A stretch of DNA of 64,000 nt from Bacteroidia bacterium (GTDB lineage Bacteria; Bacteroidota; Bacteroidia; Chitinophagales; Chitinophagaceae), in assembly GCA_030427635.1 (NCBI GenBank), contig JAUIBA010000003.1:62001-126000 (forward strand). Direction: 5' to 3'. Below the pieces are notes generated by a model that had not been told where the DNA came from, ran no database searches, and was given only the letters and a program-made list of their open reading frames with translations. Within the stretch, counting starts at the first letter, position 1; the number at the start of each line of letters is the position of its first letter. This document shows positions 53,578 through 60,476 of this stretch, piece by piece. The translations under genes were made by a program, and so were the position numbers.

Positions 53578-54561
53578 ATGAAACGTCACGGAAACCTGTT
53601 TGAAAATATGTGCAGCACTGAGCGGCTGGAGCTGGCCGATAAGGAGGCCAGAAGGGGTAAGGGGCCAAGAGCAGACATAAGGCTGCATGATGCCAACCGT
53701 GAAGGCAATATCGCCCTGCTGCGTGAGCTGCTGCTGAACCGGGAATACAGGACATCTGCGTACAGGGTGTTTAAGGTGTATGAGCCTAAAGAGCGGGATG
53801 TATATATGCTGCCATTTTTCCCGGACCGTATAGTACACCATGCCCTGGTAAAGAATGTGCTGGAACCGGTACTGGTGCCAACCTTCACAAGGGATACTTA
53901 CAGCTGTATAAAGGGACGTGGGATACATGCAGCATTTGAGCGGCTGAAAGCGGCACTGAAGGACCGGGAGGGTACAAGGTATTGCCTGAAGCTGGACATT
54001 AAGAAGTTTTACCCATCTGTAGACCATGAGGTACTGAAGGTGCTGCTGCGCAGAAAGATAAAGGATGCTGATATGCTGTGGCTGATGGATGAGATAATAG
54101 ACAGTGCCCCGGGCCTGCCGATAGGCAACTATACGAGCCAGTACTTTGCCAACTATTACCTGAATGGATTTGACCACTGGATAAAGGAGGTGAAGGGTGT
54201 GCGGTACTACTTCCGCTATGCGGATGATATAGTAATACTGGGGCCGGATAAAAAGGAGCTGCACCTGCTACTGGCTGATATAAAGACTTACCTGAAGGTG
54301 GAGCTGCGGTTGAAGGTGAAAGAGAATCATCAGGTGTTTCCTGTGGAAAAGAGAGGTATTGACTTTGTAGGGTATGTGACCTACCCGACTCACAGCCGGG
54401 TGCGCAAGAGCATAAAACAAGCCTGCGCCCGTAAGCTGAAACATAACTGTAGCCCTGCAACCATTGCCTCATATATGGGATGGTTTACACACTGTAACTC
54501 AAGACACTTAACGAAAAAGCTATTACGTGAAAAACTTCAAGGAACTGGGTATAAAAAGTGA
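53578..54561 (+). CDS. DGR reverse transcriptase
   Basis: Copies the TR RNA into adenine-mutagenised cDNA that replaces VR sequence. From the ATG at 53578 the protein (327 aa) starts MKRHGNLFENMCSTERLELA, the common start of DGR RTs; the frame extends to an ATG at 53548. Palm motifs: LKLDIKKFYPSVDH, the DGR-type motif GLPIGNYTSQYFANYYL (group II RTs have QG-xxx-SP), and the catalytic YADD at residues 214-217. The thumb region has FVGYVTYPTHSRVRKSIK and SYMGWFTHCNS. It overlaps the next gene by 35 bases. Confidence 0.96.
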   Translation: MKRHGNLFENMCSTERLELADKEARRGKGPRADIRLHDANREGNIALLRELLLNREYRTSAYRVFKVYEPKERDVYMLPFFPDRIVHHALVKNVLEPVLVPTFTRDTYSCIKGRGIHAAFERLKAALKDREGTRYCLKLDIKKFYPSVDHEVLKVLLRRKIKDADMLWLMDEIIDSAPGLPIGNYTSQYFANYYLNGFDHWIKEVKGVRYYFRYADDIVILGPDKKELHLLLADIKTYLKVELRLKVKENHQVFPVEKRGIDFVGYVTYPTHSRVRKSIKQACARKLKHNCSPATIASYMGWFTHCNSRHLTKKLLREKLQGTGYKK

Positions 54562-54817
54562 GGCGAAGGGGTTTGTAGGGGATAAGATAAAAATCAACAA
54601 AATATTAAACAGGGAGATAGTGGTGACGGACTACAGAATAGCACCATCCCCGTACACAGAAAAGAGACTGGACCTGCAGATAGAGCTGAATGGTACAAAG
54701 TATGTGGTGTTTACCGGCTCAAAACACCTGATAGAGCTGATAGTGCAGGTGGCAAAGGAGGACTTCCCATTTAAAACAACGATAGTACAAGAGAATGAGC
54801 GATACGAATTTACCTGA
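54527..54817 (+). CDS. small protein coupled to the DGR reverse transcriptase, 96 aa
   Basis: GTG start 35 bases inside the RT gene. The product looks beta-rich (GDKIKINKILNREIVVTDYRIAPSPYTEKRLDLQIELNGTKYVVFTGS) with a C-terminal PFKTTIVQENERYEF. It is not a four-helix Avd-type protein. I recall similar proteins following DGR RTs in other Bacteroidota prophages but cannot check. A nucleic-acid-binding accessory role is possible and unproven. Confidence 0.75.
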   Translation: MKNFKELGIKSEAKGFVGDKIKINKILNREIVVTDYRIAPSPYTEKRLDLQIELNGTKYVVFTGSKHLIELIVQVAKEDFPFKTTIVQENERYEFT

Positions 54818-54980
54818 CTGGCGGGATGGATATACGCCTGAGGAGCTGGCGGTAATAGCGCAGAGCTGGAAAGATGCTCCACCGAATGAGTGTAGCGGGA
54901 AGTGTGAGCTGAAAGAAGGGTGTGGGGTGATGTGGTGTAACTGGTGTGGATGGGATGATGTGGGAGTGCCGGTGCAATAA
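54795..54980 (+). CDS. small cysteine-rich protein, 61 aa
   Basis: Overlaps the previous gene by 23 bases. Six cysteines fall in two clusters (ECSGKCELKEGCG and WCNWCGW), suggesting a small metal-binding or redox fold. Acidic, no signal. Unknown function. Confidence 0.6.
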   Translation: MSDTNLPDWRDGYTPEELAVIAQSWKDAPPNECSGKCELKEGCGVMWCNWCGWDDVGVPVQ

Positions 54981-55017
54981 CCTGAAAAATAACTGTTAAC
55001 AGAAAAAGCAATATAAG

Positions 55018-55476
55018 ATGCCAGCATTTTCATTTAAAGAGCGATTTGTAACATGGGTAAAAGATGGTAGCAAGCCCGGGACAATCAGGTCATTCAGGAA
55101 ATATCCTATTAAGGCCGGACAACCAGCTCACCTGTATTATGGAATGAGGACCCGGCACTGTACCAAAATAGTAGACCCTTCACCAATGATCAGGGAGGTG
55201 AAGTGCATCTTAATAAGAGCCGATGGCCGGTGTGTCATCTTTGAAACGGGATGGATTGCACCAATTGACAGAGAGCGGGTATTACAGGGTGCTGTAGATA
55301 TAGCCCCACATTGGGAGCTGAACATTGATGAGCTGGATAGTCTTGCATGGAAAGATGGCTTCCGGCATCAGGATGCTCCAGAGCAAAAGGAAGGGTGCCG
55401 GGAACTGATGTTTGCGTGGTGGAAGGAAGTAAACGGACTCCCATTTCTTGGTAACCATATAATATGGGGTGAATAA
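55018..55476 (+). CDS. ASCH-domain-like protein
   Basis: The 152-aa product starts MPAFSFKERFVTWVKDGSKPGTIRSFRKYPIKAGQPAHLYYGMRTRHC, the pattern of small phage ASCH-like proteins with a K-TIR core. ASCH domains are RNA-binding folds related to PUA; some have amidohydrolase activity. Stop and next start overlap (ATAATG). Role in the phage unknown. Confidence 0.75.
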   Translation: MPAFSFKERFVTWVKDGSKPGTIRSFRKYPIKAGQPAHLYYGMRTRHCTKIVDPSPMIREVKCILIRADGRCVIFETGWIAPIDRERVLQGAVDIAPHWELNIDELDSLAWKDGFRHQDAPEQKEGCRELMFAWWKEVNGLPFLGNHIIWGE

Positions 55477-55949
55477 TGATAAGGATATTAGTTACAGCGC
55501 CGGACGGGCAGACAGGGTTTAGTGGAAGCATAGAGCTGGTGTATGGCATGATGGCTACCGGTGGTGCTGGCAGGCCACTGCTACGGGTAGACATGAGTGC
55601 TGCCGCCATCAATGACCGGCAGCGGGAGTATATACTGGCAAAGGTTCCGAGATATTATGGTGAGGGGTTTGAACAGCAGTGGGGAACCGATAAGCTGCGG
55701 TTTGCAGAGGGGGATATTGAGTATGACTTTGATAGTGATTTCTGGGTGCCGTATGACAAGAAGGTAAACAGGATACGGTGTGTAAAGCTCTGGAGTAAAA
55801 TGAGCAAAGCGGACAGGGCAATGGCGGTAATAGGGCTTGCAGCATACTTCCGCTATCTGGTACGCACAGGTTACCGGGCAAAAAAAGACCCGGAAAATTA
55901 CCTGAAAAACAGAATGTGGGAAACCGACTGGGATAATTTAAAAGAGTAA
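55476..55949 (+). CDS. hypothetical early prophage protein, 157 aa
   Basis: The N-terminal half is unremarkable. The C-terminal half (DRAMAVIGLAAYFRYLVRTGYRAKKDPENYLKNRMWETDWDNL) is helical and resembles the end of some phage replication-accessory proteins. The 5' end overlaps the ASCH-like gene by one base. No named family assigned. Confidence 0.65.
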   Translation: MIRILVTAPDGQTGFSGSIELVYGMMATGGAGRPLLRVDMSAAAINDRQREYILAKVPRYYGEGFEQQWGTDKLRFAEGDIEYDFDSDFWVPYDKKVNRIRCVKLWSKMSKADRAMAVIGLAAYFRYLVRTGYRAKKDPENYLKNRMWETDWDNLKE

Positions 55950-55954
55950 TAACT

Positions 55955-56362
55955 ATGAATATAACTAAAGCACAACTGGTGTGTATAAAAGTACTGGTGA
56001 AAAAGCTGGCCGTAGCCGGTGATGCGATGGCATTGGGGTATAGTGGCGGCAGGACAAAGCATATAAGCGAACTGACCAGCGATGAAGCGCGGATGATGAT
56101 AAAGGAGCTGAAGAAGATGGACCCGGATGAGGTGGCAGCGGAAAAGATGCGCAAGAAGATAATAGGCATGGCCTATACCCGTGCCGGCCTGCCGCGTAGT
56201 GCCAGTAAGGCCCAGAAACAAGGTGTGGTGGATTGGCTGAACGGGTGGTGCAAACAGTACGGATTTAAACATAAGCCGCTGAACAGTTATACAAACAATG
56301 AACTACCGAAGCTTGTGAGCCAGTTTGAAGCGGTTTTAAACAACCTTATAATATCAATATAA
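55955..56362 (+). CDS. GemA-like protein (Mu gp16 / DUF1018-type)
   Basis: The 135-aa product starts MNITKAQLVCIKVLVKKLAVAGDAMALGYSGGRTKHISELTSDEARMMIKEL and has a middle motif MAYTRAGLPRSASKAQKQGVVDWLNGWCKQYGF, matching the small DUF1018/GemA type found in Mu-like phages, where GemA modulates host gene expression and DNA topology. It lies at the end of the early operon, the expected place. Confidence 0.78.
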   Translation: MNITKAQLVCIKVLVKKLAVAGDAMALGYSGGRTKHISELTSDEARMMIKELKKMDPDEVAAEKMRKKIIGMAYTRAGLPRSASKAQKQGVVDWLNGWCKQYGFKHKPLNSYTNNELPKLVSQFEAVLNNLIISI

Positions 56363-56363
56363 G

Positions 56364-56699
56364 ATGAGTAAACGGGGGCATGCTATATACAGGGCGATGC
56401 AGCTGTGGGAGGTGCCAGAGCCGCAAGAGGTGGCCGGAGAGCCCGACAGGCCGGGGCGCAGCGCTGAGCTTCATGAAGCACGCAATGAAAGGCTGTGGCA
56501 CCGGTTTGTGTACTGGACGCGGACGCATCCACAGTACCAGTATGAGGCGCACCTTAAACAGCTGTCTGCAGAGTTTGACCTGAGTGAGGTAACGATAGGA
56601 GAGCTGATACAGGATAACCGGTATGAGATAGCGAGGGTGCGGAAGGATTTCCCTTCTACCGAAGAGCTGCGTGCCCGATGGTGGTGGATGGTGTGGTAG
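56364..56699 (+). CDS. putative DNA-binding protein of Mu-like phages, 111 aa
   Basis: The C-terminal half (RNERLWHRFVYWTRTHPQYQYEAHLKQLSAEFDLSEVTIGELIQDN) has an HTH-like pattern seen in a small protein family of Bacteroidota transposable phages. It could be the middle regulator (Mor-like position), but sequence similarity to Mor is not visible. It follows the GemA-like gene after one base. Confidence 0.6.
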   Translation: MSKRGHAIYRAMQLWEVPEPQEVAGEPDRPGRSAELHEARNERLWHRFVYWTRTHPQYQYEAHLKQLSAEFDLSEVTIGELIQDNRYEIARVRKDFPSTEELRARWWWMVW

Positions 56700-56702
56700 G
56701 TG

Positions 56703-56730
56703 CCTCCCCCGGCCCCTCCCGGGGAGGGGA
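56703..56730. repeat. GC-rich palindromic element
   Basis: CCTCCCCCGG / CCCGGGGAGG with a CCCCT loop and one mismatch. Similar C-rich palindromes occur as scattered intergenic repeats in Chitinophagaceae. It separates the early operon from two accessory genes with host-like character. Confidence 0.55.
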
Positions 56731-56787
56731 GATATGGTGTGTTTGTTTTTTGTAATATTGTCGAACTTAAAAATCTATTTAATCAGT

Positions 56788-57192
56788 ATGGAAAGCTTTT
56801 CAAAATGGTGGGCAAGTTTGCCCGGATGGGTTAAGGTAGCTTTGGTTCTGATTGTGCTTGGGGTGTTTGGAAAGATGGTGGGTAAGGAAGAGCCGATAAG
56901 CCCTGCTCCGGAATATGCACCGGCACCTGCTCCTAAAAAGAACTACGATGCGTACGGGATGGCATGTGAGTTTGTAAAAAGGCAACTGAATACATCTGCT
57001 CCGGTTAAGTTTATATGGACTGATGAGGTTGAAGATTTTGGCGATAACGAGTGGTTTGTAAGTGGTGATCTGGAGACACAGAATGACTACGGTGCAACGG
57101 TGTACTTTCATTGGACTGTACAGATTACACGTGATGGTTCGGATAAATGGTCATTAGTGTATCCAGCGGTGATAAGGCCGGGAAGAAAATAG
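56788..57192 (+). CDS. membrane-anchored accessory protein (moron-like), 134 aa
   Basis: The ATG at 56788 gives a short amphipathic start, one membrane helix (VKVALVLIVLGVFGKMV), a proline-rich linker (PAPEYAPAPAPKK), then a soluble domain with AYGMACEFVKRQLNTSAPVKF and YFHWTVQITRDG. This resembles small stress-type periplasmic domains. It has its own AT-rich upstream region. A role in the lysogen rather than in phage growth is plausible. Confidence 0.7.
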   Translation: MESFSKWWASLPGWVKVALVLIVLGVFGKMVGKEEPISPAPEYAPAPAPKKNYDAYGMACEFVKRQLNTSAPVKFIWTDEVEDFGDNEWFVSGDLETQNDYGATVYFHWTVQITRDGSDKWSLVYPAVIRPGRK

Positions 57193-57234
57193 AATGAAGC
57201 AAACTTTCTTTATACAATCAAACAAAAAAATACT

Positions 57235-57747
57235 ATGAAAAAGGTAATGATACTAATGCTAAGCCTGTACGGAGGGGAGTTAAGCGCACAGAGTACTGCT
57301 GCGATTAAGCCTTCATATTTTGTGGGCGGCAATGAAGTTTCATCTGTGGACAGTTTTAATAGACTTATTTTATCTATTTTGCCAGATTACCATCCTATAA
57401 ATATGGATTCTTCTGGTAAAAAATACTGGAATTTCGGTTACAGGAATACAGCAGGAGATAAACTGGATATTAACTATGCAATAACGGTAGCTGGTGGTAA
57501 TGCCGAGCTGAAGGTGTCTGGTATGCGGGTTATTGAGAATGTTACCGTAAATGGTCAGTTTCTTACCATGCTTAAGTTGTACAATGGAATTTTTAAAAAC
57601 AATGTAACGGCAGAAGTGCTACGTGGTGATGGTGGTGTCCATGCCCCATTAAACTATCACAGCCAATTCGGTGCATCGTATTGGTTTGTATTTGAACCAA
57701 CAGCCACGCCCGCTGGGTATTGGTGGATGTTGTTCCGGCATAATTAA
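57235..57747 (+). CDS. secreted hypothetical accessory protein, 170 aa
   Basis: Signal peptide MKKVMILMLSLYGGELSAQ, then an alpha/beta mature part (DSFNRLILSILPDYHPINM, YWNFGYRNTAGDKLDINYAI). No family recognised. The codon use and AT content look more like host accessory genes than the neighbouring phage genes. Probably a lysogenic-conversion gene. Confidence 0.65.
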   Translation: MKKVMILMLSLYGGELSAQSTAAIKPSYFVGGNEVSSVDSFNRLILSILPDYHPINMDSSGKKYWNFGYRNTAGDKLDINYAITVAGGNAELKVSGMRVIENVTVNGQFLTMLKLYNGIFKNNVTAEVLRGDGGVHAPLNYHSQFGASYWFVFEPTATPAGYWWMLFRHN

Positions 57748-57760
57748 TAAAAATTCTTAC

Positions 57761-57856
57761 ATGCGGAAATACGAAAACATAAAGGGTAACATGTTAATGG
57801 CTCTGATACTACTAGTGCTCTATGGGCTATGGGAGTTTATAAAATGGCTGATGTGA
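57761..57856 (+). CDS. 31-aa single-helix membrane peptide
   Basis: MRKYENIKGN followed by a hydrophobic stretch LMALILLVLYGLWEFIKWL. It lies between the secreted protein and the terminator. Could be a small membrane effector or chance; too short for certainty. Confidence 0.4.
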   Translation: MRKYENIKGNMLMALILLVLYGLWEFIKWLM

Positions 57857-57871
57857 CTTGATAATAAATAC

Positions 57872-57904
57872 AAAGCCCCGGGTGGAAACCCGGGGCTTTT
57901 TTTT
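57872..57904. terminator. strong bidirectional terminator between convergent phage modules
   Basis: Perfect 12-bp stem AAAGCCCCGGGT / ACCCGGGGCTTT with a GGAA tetraloop and T tract. It ends early-side transcription and, from the other strand, the structural module that stops at 57912. Confidence 0.95.
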
Positions 57905-57911
57905 GTGCCTG

Positions 57912-58472
57912 TTAATCTGTGTCGAAAGTGGTGGTGAGGTTGATGGCGGAGGGGGTGAGCTGGAGGCGGTGTTTGGTGGAGTAATCTTCAAAGGCGATGG
58001 TGTAGGTGATGACGCGGACGCGGATAAGGTCTTCCCGGGCCTCGGTGCTGGCACTGGTGCGCTGGAAGTGGCCAAACACATCGGCAAGTATATCCTCATC
58101 ATCTACCGTGAGCTGCGGGGCTTTCCCCTGTAATGCCTGATGCAGTATCTGCTCGAGCTGATAGTAATAGATGGCCTTGTCGCGGGAATCAGAGGGGGTA
58201 ATATTGCTACTGTGGCTGTAGGGCGGGAAGCCGAGTCTGAAAATAACGGTGGCGATGGCGGTCTGCGCATTTTCGCCGATGGGCTGGTAGGTTATATTGT
58301 CAATGTCAATCAACACACACGGCCACGATACGGGAGGGCGACCGCCGGGGGTGTATGCCTCCAGCTGGCCCAATTCCTGATCGACATATGGAAAGTATTT
58401 TTTGCCATCGCCATCGGTGAGGGCAGATATAAGGTTCTGTAATGCTATAAAGAGATTGGCTGCGTGACTCAT
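57912..58472 (-). CDS. hypothetical structural protein, possible tail terminator
   Basis: The 186-aa product follows the G-like gene in the structural module. The layout (NLFIALQNLISALTDGDGKKYFPYVDQELGQLE, WPCVLIDIDNITYQP, ATVIFRLGF, DLIRVRVITYTIAFEDYSTKH) is mixed alpha/beta, as in small tail-completion proteins that join head and tail. The assignment rests on position and overall pattern. Confidence 0.65.
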   Translation of the reverse strand: MSHAANLFIALQNLISALTDGDGKKYFPYVDQELGQLEAYTPGGRPPVSWPCVLIDIDNITYQPIGENAQTAIATVIFRLGFPPYSHSSNITPSDSRDKAIYYYQLEQILHQALQGKAPQLTVDDEDILADVFGHFQRTSASTEAREDLIRVRVITYTIAFEDYSTKHRLQLTPSAINLTTTFDTD

Positions 58473-58514
58473 TTTTGTATGGTATTTGGTAGTTAGTAGA
58501 TGGTAGATGGTGTG

Positions 58515-59060
58515 TTATGATGGGATACGTGCTATAATTACTTGCAATACTGCTTTTTCGCACATATTTGATAGTACCGGTGATGGCCCCATGAAGCGGC
58601 GCTGCGGCATCCTGACTGTGTGCTCCGGGACTGTGGCGCGTCTGATTTCTTTTGTACGGCGCTGCTGGGCTTCAGTTCTTGTTTTTGCCAGTCGGAGCTT
58701 GCCGCCTTTGGCCCCCCGGTAGCTGAGAATGATGCTACGGGAAGGGTGTCTGATATCCATCCCTTCGTTATGAGCCTGTGCATAGGGCACATCTGTACTG
58801 ATGGTGACATGATCGGAATGGTTTGTCTGCTTCATGGACCGGCGTAGCGTAGCAGTATCTACCAGTATCTTACGAGCTTTGCCTTTGGGCCGCTTCTTAA
58901 GACGAGGCCATGGCTGGAAGGTGTCTCCCTGAAAACCCTGCTTTGCGAAGTTGTCATCAATGAACTCCAGTGCAGCAGCTCCCATCGCATCAATAATGGC
59001 AGGCTTTGCCTGGACGATGGCGCGGTAGATCTGGAAGAGTGACTTTTCGAGGGGATTCAT
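58515..59060 (-). CDS. Mu G-like virion morphogenesis protein
   Basis: The 181-aa product has the pattern of the phage virion morphogenesis family: AALEFIDDNFAKQGFQGDTFQPWPRLKKR, ILVDTATLRRSMKQTNHSDHVTISTDVPYAQAHNEG, and MPQRRFMGPSP near the C-terminus. In Mu, gpG acts in tail or head-tail assembly. It lies directly after the F-like gene as in Mu. Confidence 0.88.
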   Translation of the reverse strand: MNPLEKSLFQIYRAIVQAKPAIIDAMGAAALEFIDDNFAKQGFQGDTFQPWPRLKKRPKGKARKILVDTATLRRSMKQTNHSDHVTISTDVPYAQAHNEGMDIRHPSRSIILSYRGAKGGKLRLAKTRTEAQQRRTKEIRRATVPEHTVRMPQRRFMGPSPVLSNMCEKAVLQVIIARIPS

Positions 59061-59163
59061 TTTTTAGTATATGGTAGTTAGTATATAGTAAATAGTTGTT
59101 ACCTTTGTATCCGGACCGGCTATAGGCCGGTACACCTACAAGCGGCAGTCCTCGGATTGTCGC
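59061..59163. other. 103-base gap between F-like and G-like genes with hairpins
   Basis: Holds a TAGTATATGG-type repeat tract (59065-59098), a 6-bp stem ACCGGC / GCCGGT (59117-59133), and an imperfect palindrome reaching the F stop (AAGCG ... CGCTT). Could stop or process the transcript after F. No gene seen. Confidence 0.4.
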
Positions 59164-60345
59164 TTATTTTTTTGTAAATCGTTTGTACTTCCCACTCTGC
59201 CTGAACTCAATCTTCTGTAAATTCTTTGAATTTCTGAACCTGTCTTTTGCCAGCTTTTTCATTTCTGCCTTAGACAGCCCCTGTGTTTGTATAATAACAT
59301 GATCTGCCTGACTTGCAGCCTTATGGATAATATTGTCAATACTGTTTTGACCGTAAGGATATCTTGGCTCTTTTATTTCAACATATTCCCCATTGACCCG
59401 CAGGTCGGGGTGCTTTCCGGGTTTTGCTCCGGGGAAAAGTTTTCCATGTAATGATGCCGGTGTATTATTGGGCAATAGCTCTACACGGTAACCCTTATCT
59501 GCCAGCTCTCTGCCGATAGTTTCTACCAGCGGATAGTCGGCTGTAGTAGTGGCAACATCAATATGCCTCCAGACGGTGCCGGGCTGGCCTGCTTTGTTTT
59601 TGGTGGTGCTGGTATGTATTTTTTCAAAGCGGCGCTCATAGGGGCGCATGTTCAGTGCCTGCCTCAGTACCTCAGGAGGGCAATCGGTATAATAGGCGCT
59701 ATTGTCCGGAAAAACGAAGCCTTCCTTTGCGAGATTGCGTGTGAAGCCTTTCTGAGGTACCGCATCGGCCATAGCACGATTGGTATCTGTATCGGTACTG
59801 GCATGGCCGGTAGTGGTGCGGACGGTAGTGCAGCGACAGTTCCAGCCGTTGGGCGGGTAGTATGTTTTCCAAAAATCATCTGATACCGGGCGGGTGATGC
59901 GGTTAAGCGCTGCGTGGGAATCGCGGACACGGGCATCTTCCTGCGTGCGGTACTGGAGGAGCGGCTCATCAATGCCCTGCTCAGTGGCCAGCACTGCTGC
60001 CTTTTCATAATCCACCCACTTACTGGCCATCTGTGCACCGGCTACTGCTGCATTGTACTCGGTGCGCAGGTGCCGCTGATCGTACTCGTCCAGTATGTTT
60101 ATTGCTTTTTGCCGGAAGTCGCGATAAGTGCGGATGTTTTCGCCATCGCGGACGGCCCGGGTGAGCTCGCGCAGCATCTGATAATTCTTAGCACCTGAGA
60201 ACTGGTACACATTTGCCTCAATATGGGCCATTTTGTCATAGTCGGGAGTGTTGTAGGCTATGGTGCCGAATGTGCCGCCAAAGCCGCTATATACGCCCTG
60301 CATGAGGCGCTCTGCCGTGTGCCGGGTAGTGGCCTCATCAATCAT
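59164..60345 (-). CDS. Mu F-like head protein fused to a CdiA-type nuclease domain
   Basis: Residues 1 to about 230 form a phage Mu F-type minor head domain, with the diagnostic RTQEDARVRDSHAALNRITRPVSDDFWKTYYPPNGWNCRCTTVR. The last 120 residues match CdiA C-terminal tRNase-type toxins: LPNNTPASLHGKLFPGAKPGKHPDLRVNGEYVEIKEP contains a PD-(D/E)XK-like pattern (PD, then EIK), followed by AASQADHVIIQTQG. In such phages the domain may enter the host with DNA or act on rivals. The frame is open upstream to 60480 without ATG, GTG or TTG; see findings. Confidence 0.85.
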   Translation of the reverse strand: MIDEATTRHTAERLMQGVYSGFGGTFGTIAYNTPDYDKMAHIEANVYQFSGAKNYQMLRELTRAVRDGENIRTYRDFRQKAINILDEYDQRHLRTEYNAAVAGAQMASKWVDYEKAAVLATEQGIDEPLLQYRTQEDARVRDSHAALNRITRPVSDDFWKTYYPPNGWNCRCTTVRTTTGHASTDTDTNRAMADAVPQKGFTRNLAKEGFVFPDNSAYYTDCPPEVLRQALNMRPYERRFEKIHTSTTKNKAGQPGTVWRHIDVATTTADYPLVETIGRELADKGYRVELLPNNTPASLHGKLFPGAKPGKHPDLRVNGEYVEIKEPRYPYGQNSIDNIIHKAASQADHVIIQTQGLSKAEMKKLAKDRFRNSKNLQKIEFRQSGKYKRFTKK

Positions 60346-60476
60346 ACCTGTATTGCCCTTATAAACCTTCTTTAAAAGGGTTTTATAAAGTGCGTCCAGT
60401 TCGGGGTCTGGCTGCTGAGCGGTGAGGTCTGGCAGGTGGCCACCACAAGAAGGGCACGGTTTATAGGCCCTCTGAA

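Larger units (their letters stand above)
52043..54817 (+). mobile_element. diversity-generating retroelement with three target genes
   Basis: Order: target 1, target 2, target 3, template repeat, reverse transcriptase, small downstream protein, all on the same strand. VRs at 52391-52457, 52816-52882 and 53231-53297 match the TR at 53404-53470. Differences are almost confined to template adenines (29 of 45 A sites; 2 of 72 other sites in the 39-base core). No Avd-like gene is recognised. The element is wholly inside the prophage early region. Confidence 0.95.

Noticed and set aside
53374-54264. Minus-strand frame of 296 codons covering the TR and half of the RT
   Set aside because: Antisense to the RT, composition typical of a shadow, no motif; the RT on the plus strand has all catalytic blocks.
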